DNA from: Bradyrhizobium lablabi
Lineage (GTDB): Bacteria; Pseudomonadota; Alphaproteobacteria; Rhizobiales; Xanthobacteraceae
DNA length: 64,000 bases
Direction of reading: 5' to 3'
Assembly: GCF_001440475.1 (NCBI RefSeq)
Contig: NZ_LLYB01000034.1
Location: forward strand, 224,692 to 288,691
Shown: positions 8,362-17,683 of the stretch, piece by piece
Layout of the letters: each line of letters begins with the position of its first letter
How positions within the stretch are numbered: the stretch's first letter is position 1
Program-made: the position numbers and the translations under genes
The notes under the pieces: model-generated
The model's database searches: none
What the model was told of the DNA's origin: nothing
What the model saw: the letters and a program-made list of their open reading frames with translations, nothing else

Positions 8362-10751
8362 CATCAGTACAGCCAATTCCGGAAGCGCTTTCGGCGCTGG
8401 ATCGTCCGAACTCCTATATTGGCAAGACGGTGCCGCGGCCGAATCTCGACCGGCTGATGCAGGGGCGTGGGCTCTATGTCAGCGATATCGAGCTGCCGCG
8501 GATGGCGCATGTCGTGTTCGTACGCTCGCCGCACGCGCATGCGACAATCAATGGTATCGACGTTTCGACGGCCAGGCAGATGCCGGGCGTGATCGCCGTC
8601 GTCTCAGGCAGGGAGCTCTCGACCGTCATCACGCCGTGGGTTGGCGTGCTATCGCATTTGAAAGGCCTCAAATCCGCTCCGCAAAATGCGATCGCGATTG
8701 ACCGGGCGTGCTGGCAGGGCGAAGCGGTTGCGGCCGTCGTGGCGAATAGCCGTGCTCAGGCCGAGGACGCCGCGGAACGTGTCTCGGTCGAATATCAGGA
8801 GCTCGATGCCGTCACGGACATGCGCGCCGCGCTCAGTCCGGCATCAGCCGTGATCCATGCTTCGCTTGGCGACAATCTGGCTTTCGAGCGCAATCATGAT
8901 GCGGGAGCAGTTGACCAGGCCTTTGCCGAATCCGACGAGGTGATCGAGGCGGAGTTCATCTTCGGGCGGCACACCGGCGTGACACTGGAGCCACGTGCGG
9001 TGGTGGCAGACTGGAACCCCGCGGAAGCCAGGCTGACCATCTATCAGGGCACGCAGGCGCCGCACATGGTGCAAAATATCGCGGCGCTGCATCTTGGTCT
9101 GAAGGAATCGCAGGTGCGTGTCGTCTGCAAGGACGTTGGCGGTTCCTTCGGCATCAAGGTCCATATCTATGCCGATGAGATGGCGACCTACGCGCTGTCC
9201 AAGCTGTTGCGGCGTCCGGTCAAGTTCGTGGCCGACCGGGTCGAGAGCTTCAACACCGACATTCATGCCCGCGATCATCGCTGCAAGGGAAAGATCGGCG
9301 TCAAGCGCGACGGCACCATCACGGCTTTCGAGATCGACGACCTTACGGGGATCGGACCCTATTCGATGTATCCCCGCACCAGCGCGATCGAAGCCAATCA
9401 GGTCGTCAATCTCGTCGGTGGGCCCTATGTGACCAGAAACTACCGTGCCCGTGCACGTGTCGTGTTCCAGAACAAGAACGTGATGTGCCAGTATCGCGCC
9501 GTCGGCCATCCGATCGCCTGCTCGGTAACGGAAGGATTGGTCGATCTGGCGGCCATGAAGATCGGCGTGGATCCGGTCGAGATCCGCCGCCGCAATCTGA
9601 TTGCGGATGATGCATATCCCTGCGCCTCGCCGTCGGGCCTGCGCTTCGAGCAGTTGTCGCACCACGCGGCTCTGACCAAACTTGTTCGGATGATGGACTA
9701 TGAGGCGTTACGCGCCGAGCAGTCGTCCATGCGGGCAAGAAACATCCATCGGGGTATCGGCATCGCGAGCTTTATCGAGGTCACCAATCCCAGCGCGGCG
9801 TTCTATGGTGTCGGAGGCGCGAAAATATCCTCTCAGGATGGCGTCGCGGTGCGGCTCGACGCTCAGGGTTCGGTGATCTGCCAGACCAGTATCACCGAGC
9901 AGGGACAGGGGTCGGAATCGCTCACGGCACAGATCGTCGGCAGCGTACTCGGCGTCTCGATGGATCGCGTTCGGGTGATTTTGGGCGACACCGACAATAC
10001 GCCGTATGGCGGGGGCACCTGGGCCTCGCGTGGTGCCGGTATCGGCGGCGAGGCTGCGCTGCAGGCCACCAAGGTACTGCGCAGAAACATACTCGACGTC
10101 GCAGCCGCCATCCTCCAGTCTACGGCGGTTGAACTCGACATCGTCAACAACGCTGTGGTGACGGTGGCCGATGGCGCGCCGCGGATCGAGTTGAGCGAGC
10201 TCGCCCGCATCGTCTATTTCCGCCCGGACACGCTGCCGCCGGGCATTCAGCCCGAGCTGATGGCGACCAGGCACTTTGTCCCGCGCGAATATCCCTTCGC
10301 CTTCACCAACGGCGTTCAGGCCTCGTGGCTCGAGGTCGATATCGAAACAGGTTTTGTGAAGCTGCTGAAGCACTGGGTGGTCGAGGATTGCGGCACCATC
10401 ATCAATCCACAACTGGTCGATGAGCAGATCAGGGGCGGCGTTGTGCAGGGGCTTGGCGCGGCGCTGTTCGAAAAGTGCGTCTATGACGAACGCGGCCAGC
10501 TCACCAACGCCAATATGGCCGACTATCTCGTTCCAATGTCCGGTGAGATGCCGGATATCGATGTCGGGCATGTGGTTTCGCCGACCTTGGAATCGGAGTT
10601 GGGTGCAAAGGGCGCAGGCGAGGCCGGCACGGCGGGTGCGGCCGCCGCAGTAACCAATGCGGTCAACGATGCACTCAAGCCGTTCGGAACGATCATCACG
10701 GAAATCCCGCTGACGCCTCAAGTTATCCTGACTGCCCTGGGACGAATATAA
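8358..10751 (+). CDS. xanthine dehydrogenase-family molybdopterin-binding (large) subunit
   Basis: 797-residue catalytic subunit of a molybdenum hydroxylase (aldehyde oxidase/xanthine dehydrogenase family). It contains GRGLYVSDIELP, the GGSFGIKVH motif, QYRAVGHPIA near the molybdenum site, GGGTWASRGAGIGGEAA, and the C-terminal GAKGAGEAGTAGAAAAVTNAV with the expected general-base Glu. The CO dehydrogenase signature (AYRCSFR) is absent, so it should hydroxylate an N-heterocycle or aldehyde-like substrate using water, not CO. The frame is open upstream to 8178, but the coupled ATG at 8358 is the sensible start. Confidence 0.9.
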   Translation: MTSVQPIPEALSALDRPNSYIGKTVPRPNLDRLMQGRGLYVSDIELPRMAHVVFVRSPHAHATINGIDVSTARQMPGVIAVVSGRELSTVITPWVGVLSHLKGLKSAPQNAIAIDRACWQGEAVAAVVANSRAQAEDAAERVSVEYQELDAVTDMRAALSPASAVIHASLGDNLAFERNHDAGAVDQAFAESDEVIEAEFIFGRHTGVTLEPRAVVADWNPAEARLTIYQGTQAPHMVQNIAALHLGLKESQVRVVCKDVGGSFGIKVHIYADEMATYALSKLLRRPVKFVADRVESFNTDIHARDHRCKGKIGVKRDGTITAFEIDDLTGIGPYSMYPRTSAIEANQVVNLVGGPYVTRNYRARARVVFQNKNVMCQYRAVGHPIACSVTEGLVDLAAMKIGVDPVEIRRRNLIADDAYPCASPSGLRFEQLSHHAALTKLVRMMDYEALRAEQSSMRARNIHRGIGIASFIEVTNPSAAFYGVGGAKISSQDGVAVRLDAQGSVICQTSITEQGQGSESLTAQIVGSVLGVSMDRVRVILGDTDNTPYGGGTWASRGAGIGGEAALQATKVLRRNILDVAAAILQSTAVELDIVNNAVVTVADGAPRIELSELARIVYFRPDTLPPGIQPELMATRHFVPREYPFAFTNGVQASWLEVDIETGFVKLLKHWVVEDCGTIINPQLVDEQIRGGVVQGLGAALFEKCVYDERGQLTNANMADYLVPMSGEMPDIDVGHVVSPTLESELGAKGAGEAGTAGAAAAVTNAVNDALKPFGTIITEIPLTPQVILTALGRI

Positions 10752-10792
10752 TAAGACGGCAATAGGATCGATCAAACGGAACGAGAAGCCGC

Positions 10793-11608
10793 ATGGATCA
10801 AACCCAACGCACCACGCAGACCGAATCCAACGAAGTCCTCTATGAGGTCGCCGATCATATCGCCGTCATCACGCTCAATGCTCCGGAGCGTATGAACACG
10901 ATTTCGGGTCCCATGCTGAATGATCTGACGCGGTTGCTCGTCAGGGCAAACGAGGACCGCGACGTCCGCTGTGTCATTCTCACCGGCAATGGGCGGGCCT
11001 TTTGCGCCGGTCTGGATTTACGGAGGGAGCGCAGCGGTGATGGCCTTAGCGCGGCTTCCTCCGCGACTTCGCTGGATTTGCGCAACACGCCGCCGACCGT
11101 TCTGCAGGCGATGGACAAGCCGACGATTTGCGCCATGAACGGTGGCGCCGCGGGCTACGGCATGGACACGGCACTCGGCTGCGACATTCGCATCATGGCC
11201 GAATCGGCCAAGCTGGCTGCGGCATTCGTTAAACGCGGTGTGGTGCCGGAATCGGGAGGCACCTGGTTTCTGCCGCGGATGATCGGCTGGGCCAAGGCGT
11301 CGGAACTGATTTTTACCGGCCGCACCCTCTCGGCACGGGAATCACTCGAATGGGGCCTTGCCAATGAGGTCGTGCCGGACATTGTGCTGATGGGACGGGC
11401 GCGCGAGATAGCACGCGAGATCGCGGCTAACGCTCCGCTGGCGGTTCAGGCCGCCAAGCGGATGATGCGAATGGGGCTCAACGAAACGTTCCCCGATCAT
11501 GTGCACCATGTCTATCTGCAACTCCTGCCGCTGTTCAAGACGCAGGACATGCAGGAAGGCATCAAGGCGTTCATGGAAAAGCGAGAACCGAAGTTCGAAG
11601 GACGGTGA
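10793..11608 (+). CDS. enoyl-CoA hydratase/isomerase family protein
   Basis: 271-residue crotonase-fold protein. The oxyanion-hole segment GRAFCAGLDL, the MNGGAAGYGMDTALGCDIRI region and PESGGTWFLPRMIGWAKASEL, including the catalytic-type Glu, are present. It acts on CoA thioesters (hydration, isomerisation or ring cleavage). It follows the molybdenum hydroxylase by 41 bases and may be cotranscribed, which fits a pathway ending in CoA-bound intermediates. It is convergent with the dehydrogenase gene downstream. Confidence 0.88.
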   Translation: MDQTQRTTQTESNEVLYEVADHIAVITLNAPERMNTISGPMLNDLTRLLVRANEDRDVRCVILTGNGRAFCAGLDLRRERSGDGLSAASSATSLDLRNTPPTVLQAMDKPTICAMNGGAAGYGMDTALGCDIRIMAESAKLAAAFVKRGVVPESGGTWFLPRMIGWAKASELIFTGRTLSARESLEWGLANEVVPDIVLMGRAREIAREIAANAPLAVQAAKRMMRMGLNETFPDHVHHVYLQLLPLFKTQDMQEGIKAFMEKREPKFEGR

Positions 11609-11624
11609 GTGCTGCCGCTCCGTG

Positions 11625-12779
11625 CTATTCGGCCGCCGTCCTCGTGATCGCGTCCGCCTTCCGGTTGGTGACGACCACCTTGATCGCATCTTCGACGCGC
11701 TCGCGGGCATATCGCAGCGCGGTCGGCAGGTCGGCCAGCGGAAATGTGTGGGTGTGGATCTTCGTCGCGTCGAAGCGCTTCTCCGCCATCAGTGCCATGG
11801 CGCGGCGGGTGGCGCTGCGGCCTTCGCCGCGGATTCCGTAGGCATAGATATTGTTCTTCACGAGATGTGCGAGATCCATCACGACTGGATCGTGTGGAAA
11901 TGCGGCGAGACATATCTTCCCGCCGCGATTGGTCATGTGAATGGCCTGGTTGATTGTCGCCTCGTTTCCGGCACATTCGACCACATAGTCCGCGCCGATG
12001 CCGCCGGTGAGCTGTTTGACGACCGCAACCGCGTCTTCGCCGTTGATATTGATAACGCGGTCGGCCCCGAGTTCCCGGCCGATCGCGAGCCGTTTATCGC
12101 GCGTTCCGGTCAGGATGACCGGGCTGGCGCCCAGCGCCTTTGCGACGGCCACTGCGAGTAGTCCGATCGGCCCCGGGCCGATCACCACGACGCTCTCGCC
12201 GGCAACCAATCCCCCCAACTCTGTCAGCCCATACATCGAGGTGCCTGCGGTAACCACGAGCGTTGCCTCGGCATCGCTCATGGTGTCGGGCACCCGCGCC
12301 AGCGTGTTGATGTGATTGACGGCGTATTCGGCAAAACCGCCATCCGTCGTGAAGCCGTTTGCGCGATGGCCCTTGTCCGGCTTCCCGTAGTTCAGGCATG
12401 ACGTGTACATGCCCTGGCGGCAGCGCTTGCACTGGCCGCAGCCGGCGTGGATCTCGACGCTGATCCGTTCTCCGATCTGGAATTCGTCGACATCGGGCCC
12501 GAGCGCTGCAACGGTCCCCATGTACTCATGCCCAGGCGTGAAATTCTTGTTGAAAGGCAGACCACCCTGGATGCTGGCCGGCGAGCCTGAATGAATGATT
12601 TCGAGATCGGTGGCACAGATAGCAACGGCATCAATCCGGACCAGCACTTCGGCGCGTGCGGGAACGGGTACCGGCTTTTCCCGCAGTTCAAGTTGATCCG
12701 GATCGCCCAGCACCCAGGCCTTCATTCGATCAGGAATGGGAAGCTCCGGTGAGGTCGTTACGCCTGAAGGTTGATACAT
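11625..12779 (-). CDS. zinc-dependent alcohol dehydrogenase family protein
   Basis: About 384 residues of the medium-chain dehydrogenase family. The catalytic zinc site (ICATDLE, GHEYMG), the four-cysteine structural zinc site (CGQCKRCRQGMYTSC) and the Rossmann motif VVIGPGPIGLLAVAVAKALGA are all present. It oxidises an alcohol, polyol or amino-alcohol with NAD(P)+. ATG 12779 follows a GAGAGGAG site and is preferred to ATG 12797. It is divergent from the ABC transporter operon. Substrate unknown; residues match threonine- and sorbitol-dehydrogenase-like members only in general. Confidence 0.87.
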   Translation of the reverse strand: MYQPSGVTTSPELPIPDRMKAWVLGDPDQLELREKPVPVPARAEVLVRIDAVAICATDLEIIHSGSPASIQGGLPFNKNFTPGHEYMGTVAALGPDVDEFQIGERISVEIHAGCGQCKRCRQGMYTSCLNYGKPDKGHRANGFTTDGGFAEYAVNHINTLARVPDTMSDAEATLVVTAGTSMYGLTELGGLVAGESVVVIGPGPIGLLAVAVAKALGASPVILTGTRDKRLAIGRELGADRVININGEDAVAVVKQLTGGIGADYVVECAGNEATINQAIHMTNRGGKICLAAFPHDPVVMDLAHLVKNNIYAYGIRGEGRSATRRAMALMAEKRFDATKIHTHTFPLADLPTALRYARERVEDAIKVVVTNRKADAITRTAAE

Positions 12780-12967
12780 AAGCGTCTCCTCTCGCACCGG
12801 ATGCTACCGGAAATCGCCGGCCAGCGAAATCGCCGGATCGCGACAACGTGGTGCCACGTTTGCTGCATAGCAAAACGCTTCGTCGCAAAACCTTCATACG
12901 CGGCCTATACTTGCTCCCCGGTTGGTGTTGAAATCCTCAACTACCATTTTTGAAGCCGGAGTGACCC

Positions 12968-13975
12968 ATGAAGACCGCCCGTTTTGCTCTTGCCTTGCTG
13001 GCGCTAACGCTGATCGCGCCCTGGCAATCGGCCAAAGCGGCCGACGTCATTTGCTACAATTGCCCGCCGGAATGGGCGGACTGGGCTTCTATGCTCAAGG
13101 CGATCAAGGCCGATCTCAACTACGATATTCCACACGACAACAAGAATTCCGGCCAGGCGCTTGCGCAGATTCTCGCGGAGAAAAACAATCCCGTCGGCGA
13201 CATCGGCTATTTCGGTGTCACCTTCGGCATGAAGGCCAAGGCGCAGGACGCACTTGAGCCCTACAAGCCGGCCAAATGGGATCAGGTCCCCGCCGGCCTG
13301 AAGGATGCTGACGGTTATTGGACCACGATTCATTCCGGCACGCTGGGCCTGTTCGTGAACAAGGACGCGCTGGGCGGCAAGCCGGTGCCGGCCTGCTGGA
13401 AGGATCTTCTGAAGCCCGACTACAAGGGCATGGTCGGTTATCTCGATCCGTCGTCGGCGGCGGTCGGCTATGTCGGAGCGGTCGCGATCAATCTGGCGCT
13501 CGGCGGTTCCGAAGCAAACTTCGATCCTGCCATCAACTTCTTCAAGGATCTGCGCAAGAACGATCCGATCGTTCCCAAGCAGACTTCCTATGCCCGCGTC
13601 GTCTCCGGCGAGATGCCGATCCTGTTCGACTATGATTTCAACGCCTATCGCGCGAAATACTCGGAGAAGGGAAACTTTGAGTTCGTGATCCCCTGCGAGG
13701 GATCGGTGGTGTTTCCCTACGTCGTCGGCCTCGTCAAGAACGCGCCTGACAAGGAGAAGGCCAAGAAGGTGCTGGACTATCTCTTGTCCGACAAGGGCCA
13801 GGCGATCTGGACCAATGCCTATCTCCGCCCGGCGCGGCCGATCGAGCTGCCCGAAGCCGTAAAGAAGAAGTTCCTGCCTGACAGCGATTACGCGCGCGCG
13901 AAGAATGTCGACTGGGGGCAGATGGAAAACATGCAAAAAGGCTTCGTCGACCGCTATCTCGCCGAGGTCCGCTAA
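12968..13975 (+). CDS. ABC transporter extracellular solute-binding protein
   Basis: 335 residues with a signal peptide (about residues 1-24, cleavage near AKAAD) and a periplasmic-binding fold of the iron/polyamine/phosphonate type (SBP_bac_6-like): DIGYFGVTFGMKAKAQ, SGTLGLFVNKDAL, KGMVGYLDPSSAAVGYVGA and DYLLSDKGQAIW. It captures the ligand for the two permeases and ATPase encoded directly downstream. Two cysteines (about residues 32 and 36) lie next to the mature N-terminus. The ligand is not deducible. Confidence 0.85.
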   Translation: MKTARFALALLALTLIAPWQSAKAADVICYNCPPEWADWASMLKAIKADLNYDIPHDNKNSGQALAQILAEKNNPVGDIGYFGVTFGMKAKAQDALEPYKPAKWDQVPAGLKDADGYWTTIHSGTLGLFVNKDALGGKPVPACWKDLLKPDYKGMVGYLDPSSAAVGYVGAVAINLALGGSEANFDPAINFFKDLRKNDPIVPKQTSYARVVSGEMPILFDYDFNAYRAKYSEKGNFEFVIPCEGSVVFPYVVGLVKNAPDKEKAKKVLDYLLSDKGQAIWTNAYLRPARPIELPEAVKKKFLPDSDYARAKNVDWGQMENMQKGFVDRYLAEVR

Positions 13976-14012
13976 GGCAATATGGCGCCTCTCGCCGGGG
14001 CGCTAACCTCCG

Positions 14013-14828
14013 ATGTCACACAGGTCCTTTGTCTGGTTATGCCTGCTGCCGCTTGCGGTAGTGACAGCGGCATTTTTCCTGTTGCCGATGGCGCGGCTGG
14101 TCGTAACCGGGGCAGGGGGACCGCAGGGGCTTGCGGGATATCTCGCGATCCTGGTCGAGCCGCGTTACCGTGTGACCCTCATCAACACGGTTCTGCTCGC
14201 CGCCGCGACCACCATCGTAACCCTGATCGTGGCGACGATCGCCGGGATGTTCCTGCAGCGGCACCGTTTCCCCGGCCGAGCCGTTCTGATTGCGATGCTG
14301 ACCTTTCCGCTCGCGTTTCCCGGCGTTGTGGTCGGCTTCATGATTATTCTCCTCGCCGGCCGCCAGGGCCTAATCGGCGATTTCTCCAACCGCCTGTTTG
14401 GTGAGAAGCTGGTCTTTGCCTATTCGATCTACGGCCTGTTTCTCGGTTATCTCTATTTCTCCATCCCCCGTGTCATCCTCACGGTCATGGCGGCGGTACA
14501 GAAGCTCGACGTCGGCCTGGAAGAAGCCGCGCGTTCGCTGGGCGCGGGCCCATGGGCGGTGCAGCGCGACGTCGTTCTGCCGGCGCTGGCGCCGGCCTTC
14601 GTCGCCTCCGGTGCGATTGCGTTTGCGACCGCGATGGGGGCGTTCGGCACGGCGTTTACGCTGGCGACCAATATCGACGTGCTGCCGATGCTGATCTATA
14701 CCGAGTTCACGCTGGCTGCGAATTTGTCGATTTCAGCGGCGCTGTCCGTCGGTCTTGGCATCATCACCTGGTTCATTCTTGCGCTTGCCCGCTCCTTCAG
14801 CGGAAGCGCCGTCGCGGCTGCCGGATGA
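14013..14828 (+). CDS. ABC transporter permease (subunit 1)
   Basis: 271-residue inner-membrane protein with about six helices and the EAA loop VGLEEAARSLGAGPWAVQRDVVLPALAPAF that contacts the ATPase. It is one of two permeases forming the channel of a binding-protein-dependent importer. It starts 37 bases after the binding-protein gene and ends 4 bases before the second permease. Confidence 0.88.
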   Translation: MSHRSFVWLCLLPLAVVTAAFFLLPMARLVVTGAGGPQGLAGYLAILVEPRYRVTLINTVLLAAATTIVTLIVATIAGMFLQRHRFPGRAVLIAMLTFPLAFPGVVVGFMIILLAGRQGLIGDFSNRLFGEKLVFAYSIYGLFLGYLYFSIPRVILTVMAAVQKLDVGLEEAARSLGAGPWAVQRDVVLPALAPAFVASGAIAFATAMGAFGTAFTLATNIDVLPMLIYTEFTLAANLSISAALSVGLGIITWFILALARSFSGSAVAAAG

Positions 14829-14832
14829 GACC

Positions 14833-15618
14833 ATGCGCGATCGCCTGATCTTCACCGGCCAACTTATCTTCACGCTACTGGTCGCCTCCTTCCTGGTGGT
14901 GCCGGCGATCTTGTCGATCTCGGCCGGCGTCACGGTGAACTACTTTCGCGGCATCCAGTCCGGCGTCACCCTGCAATGGGTCGTGCAGGTTTGGGAGCTC
15001 TATGCCGGCACCATCCTGCTGTCATTTCTGGTCGCCTTTGCGACCCTTGCCGTGACGCTCGCCGCAGGCGTTCCGGCCGCCTATGCCTTGCATGTGCGGG
15101 GCGGCCGGCTGTCACGGATCGTCGAGGAAATCATCACCTTGCCGTTGGCGATTCCGGGCCTCGCTATTGCGCTGGCACTTCTCCTGACCTACGGCGGCTT
15201 CGGCGACTTTCGCCGCTCCTGGCTGTTCATTCTTGTGGGACACGTCATCTTCACGATGCCGTTCATGGTGCGATCGGTCATGGCGGTATTCGCGACCGTC
15301 GACATCAAAACGCTGGACGAGGGTGCGGCATCGCTCGGCGCATCGCCGTGGCGGCGTTTCCGCGATGTGATCGTGCCCAATGCGCTGCCCGGAATATTGG
15401 CGGGCAGCCTGATGGTGGTGACGCTGTCGCTCGGTGAATTCAACCTGACCTGGATGCTGCATACGCCGTTGACCAAGACGTTGCCGATCGGGCTCGCCGA
15501 CAGCTACGCCTCGATGCGGCTGGAGGTCGCTTCCGCCTACACGCTGATCTTCTTCGTGATGATCATTCCGCTGCTGGTTGCCATGCAACTGTTCGCCGAG
15601 AAGGAATTGAAGAAATGA
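14833..15618 (+). CDS. ABC transporter permease (subunit 2)
   Basis: 261-residue inner-membrane permease with six predicted helices and an EAA loop (LDEGAASLGASPWRRFRDVIVPNALPGI). ATG 14833 is chosen; the frame is open further upstream inside the first permease but that part is not membrane-like. Its stop overlaps the ATPase start by 4 bases. Confidence 0.88.
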   Translation: MRDRLIFTGQLIFTLLVASFLVVPAILSISAGVTVNYFRGIQSGVTLQWVVQVWELYAGTILLSFLVAFATLAVTLAAGVPAAYALHVRGGRLSRIVEEIITLPLAIPGLAIALALLLTYGGFGDFRRSWLFILVGHVIFTMPFMVRSVMAVFATVDIKTLDEGAASLGASPWRRFRDVIVPNALPGILAGSLMVVTLSLGEFNLTWMLHTPLTKTLPIGLADSYASMRLEVASAYTLIFFVMIIPLLVAMQLFAEKELKK

Positions 15619-16676
15619 GTGCGGAGGCCGGACACGGCGCCTCGGTGCGTATCGAGGCCTGCGGCAAGACCTTTGCCGACGGAACGCACGCGCTCGAACC
15701 TGCGACGCTCGACATTGCCAGTGGCGAGACCCTGGTGCTGCTCGGCCCATCCGGCTGCGGCAAGACCACCATGCTGCGTATCATCGCGGGGCTCGAAGCG
15801 CCCGATGCCGGCGGCAGGGTGCTGTTCGACGGCAAGGACATGACGGCGGTGCCGATCGAGCGGCGCAACGTCGGCATGGTGTTTCAATCCTACGCGCTTT
15901 TCCCCAACATGACCGTCGCGGACAATATCGGCTATGGCCTGAAGATTCGCGGGATGCCCGACAAGGAGCGGGCGGCACGCGTTGCCGAACTGGTGACGTT
16001 GACCAACATCTCCGGCCTCGAGAACCGACGCATCGACCAGCTTTCCGGTGGCCAGCGTCAGCGCGTGGCGCTGGCGCGCGCGGTCGCGATCCGGCCGGGC
16101 ATCCTGCTGCTCGACGAGCCGCTGACAGCACTCGATGCCGCGTTGCGCGACCGGCTGCGCGGCGAGCTGAATCGTCTGCTGCGCGCGCTCGGCATCACCA
16201 CGATTTACGTGACGCATGATCAGTCCGAGGCGATGGAGCTCGGTGATCGCATTGTCGTCATGCAGAAGGGTGCAATTGCCCAGATCGGCACGCCGCGCGA
16301 GATCTACTTCACGCCGCGAAGTCGCTTTGTCGCCGAATTCATCGGTGCCGCGAATATCGTCGAAGCGGCCGTTGAGGACGGTCATCTCGTGTTACCGGGT
16401 GGGCGGCAGCCCATTCACTGCGATGGTGACATGCCGGCGGCCGTTGCGATGATCCGCCCGGAAACCATCCACGTGGCGGCGGCCAGAAGTGCGTCGCTTT
16501 CGGGCACCATCGACAGTGTCAGCTTCATCGGTGACAGGCAAAGGCTGGTCGTCAGTGGCGCGTCCAGCAGGTTGCTCACGGTCGACGCACCGAATACGGT
16601 TCAAGCGAGGCCGGGCGAACGGATCGGTTTATCGATCTCGCCGGATGCTGTCCGTCTGCTGCCGCCCGAGAACTGA
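15615..16676 (+). CDS. ABC transporter ATP-binding protein (PotA/FbpC type)
   Basis: 353 residues: Walker A GPSGCGKTT, Q-loop VFQSYALFP, signature LSGGQRQRVALARA, Walker B ILLLDEPLTALD, H-loop YVTHDQSEAMELGDR, then a C-terminal TOBE-like regulatory domain (about residues 240-353). It powers the importer formed with the two upstream permeases. The layout (binding protein, two permeases, ATPase with TOBE) is typical of polyamine, iron(III) or phosphonate importers. Confidence 0.92.
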   Translation: MSAEAGHGASVRIEACGKTFADGTHALEPATLDIASGETLVLLGPSGCGKTTMLRIIAGLEAPDAGGRVLFDGKDMTAVPIERRNVGMVFQSYALFPNMTVADNIGYGLKIRGMPDKERAARVAELVTLTNISGLENRRIDQLSGGQRQRVALARAVAIRPGILLLDEPLTALDAALRDRLRGELNRLLRALGITTIYVTHDQSEAMELGDRIVVMQKGAIAQIGTPREIYFTPRSRFVAEFIGAANIVEAAVEDGHLVLPGGRQPIHCDGDMPAAVAMIRPETIHVAAARSASLSGTIDSVSFIGDRQRLVVSGASSRLLTVDAPNTVQARPGERIGLSISPDAVRLLPPEN

Positions 16677-16684
16677 GAAGGCCG

Positions 16685-17524
16685 ATGTTGCCAAAGCCGA
16701 TTCATATCGCCCAGATTTCCGACCTGCATATCAAGCCGCCGGGATCACTCGCCTATGGCAGAGTGGATACGGCCAAGGCGCTCGAACGTTGTGTGGCCGC
16801 CCTGAACGAGTTCGCGCCCGTGCCAGATTTTGTGGTGATTTCCGGGGATCTGGCGGACACGCCGACGGCAGAGGAATATCAGTATCTCAAGCGGCTGCTG
16901 GCGCCGTTGAAACTTCCGTTCGCCGCTATCCCCGGCAATCACGATTCGCGCGAGTTAATGCGCGCCGCGTTTCCTTCCGCTGCGTACGCCTTCGTATCCG
17001 GTCCACTCAACCAGAAGATCGAAGTGGCGGGGCTCGATCTGCTGTTGCTCGACTCGAGCGTGGATCGGAAGCCGCACGGTGAACTCGAAGAGGTCTCGCT
17101 GCAATGGCTTGACGCGACGCTGGCTTCGTCGCCCGACCGGCCGGCCCTGCTGTTTCTGCATCACCCGCCGTTCAAGGCGGGCATCTGGCACATGGACCGC
17201 CAGAATCTCCTCAACGCAAGCGACCTAGCGCCGATCGTGTGCCGTCATCCACGCGTGCAATTGATCGCAGTCGGGCATGTGCACCGCGCGGCGCTGACCA
17301 TGTTTGCGGGCGTGCCGACCACAATCTGTCCGGCTCCGAATCATGCGGTCGATCTTGACCTAGCCGCCCTGCGCGAGCCCTCCTTCAAGGTCGAGCCGCC
17401 GGCTTTCCACCTCCACAGCTGGTTTCCCGGTGAGGGCGGCGGCACCATCGTCACCCACCAGGTTCCGATCGGGAGTTTCGACGGTCCGCATCCGTTTTTT
17501 GGGCCGGATGGAAAGTTGCTTTAG
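16685..17524 (+). CDS. metallophosphoesterase (CpdA-like phosphodiesterase)
   Basis: 279-residue calcineurin-like phosphoesterase with the complete dinuclear metal signature: ISDLHIKPPG near the N-terminus, SGDLAD, PGNHDS, LFLHHPPFKAG and VGHVHR. Members hydrolyse cyclic nucleotides or glycerophosphodiesters. It sits 8 bases after the importer ATPase and is very likely in the same operon, which hints that the importer brings in a phosphodiester or organophosphate that this enzyme splits in the cytoplasm (no signal peptide seen). That coupling is inference. Confidence 0.87.
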   Translation: MLPKPIHIAQISDLHIKPPGSLAYGRVDTAKALERCVAALNEFAPVPDFVVISGDLADTPTAEEYQYLKRLLAPLKLPFAAIPGNHDSRELMRAAFPSAAYAFVSGPLNQKIEVAGLDLLLLDSSVDRKPHGELEEVSLQWLDATLASSPDRPALLFLHHPPFKAGIWHMDRQNLLNASDLAPIVCRHPRVQLIAVGHVHRAALTMFAGVPTTICPAPNHAVDLDLAALREPSFKVEPPAFHLHSWFPGEGGGTIVTHQVPIGSFDGPHPFFGPDGKLL

Positions 17525-17563
17525 CCACCGCGCCGTGCCGCAGGCCTGGCGAAATTGATTGAC

Positions 17564-17589
17564 CGGCCGGGCCATTTCGCTTCCGGCCG
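17564..17589 (+). terminator. hairpin after the importer operon, possible terminator
   Basis: A 7-bp GC-only stem (CGGCCGG with CCGGCCG) around a 12-base loop lies 40 bases after the phosphoesterase stop. No T-run follows, so rho-independent termination is uncertain. Confidence 0.35.
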
Positions 17590-17683
17590 ATTGCAAAACG
17601 AGGCGTTGGCGCGCACACTTTCCCCAAGAAAATAGCGGCCTCGATTATGCAAATTCGCCGCGAACAAGGTTTGGGGGACACAA

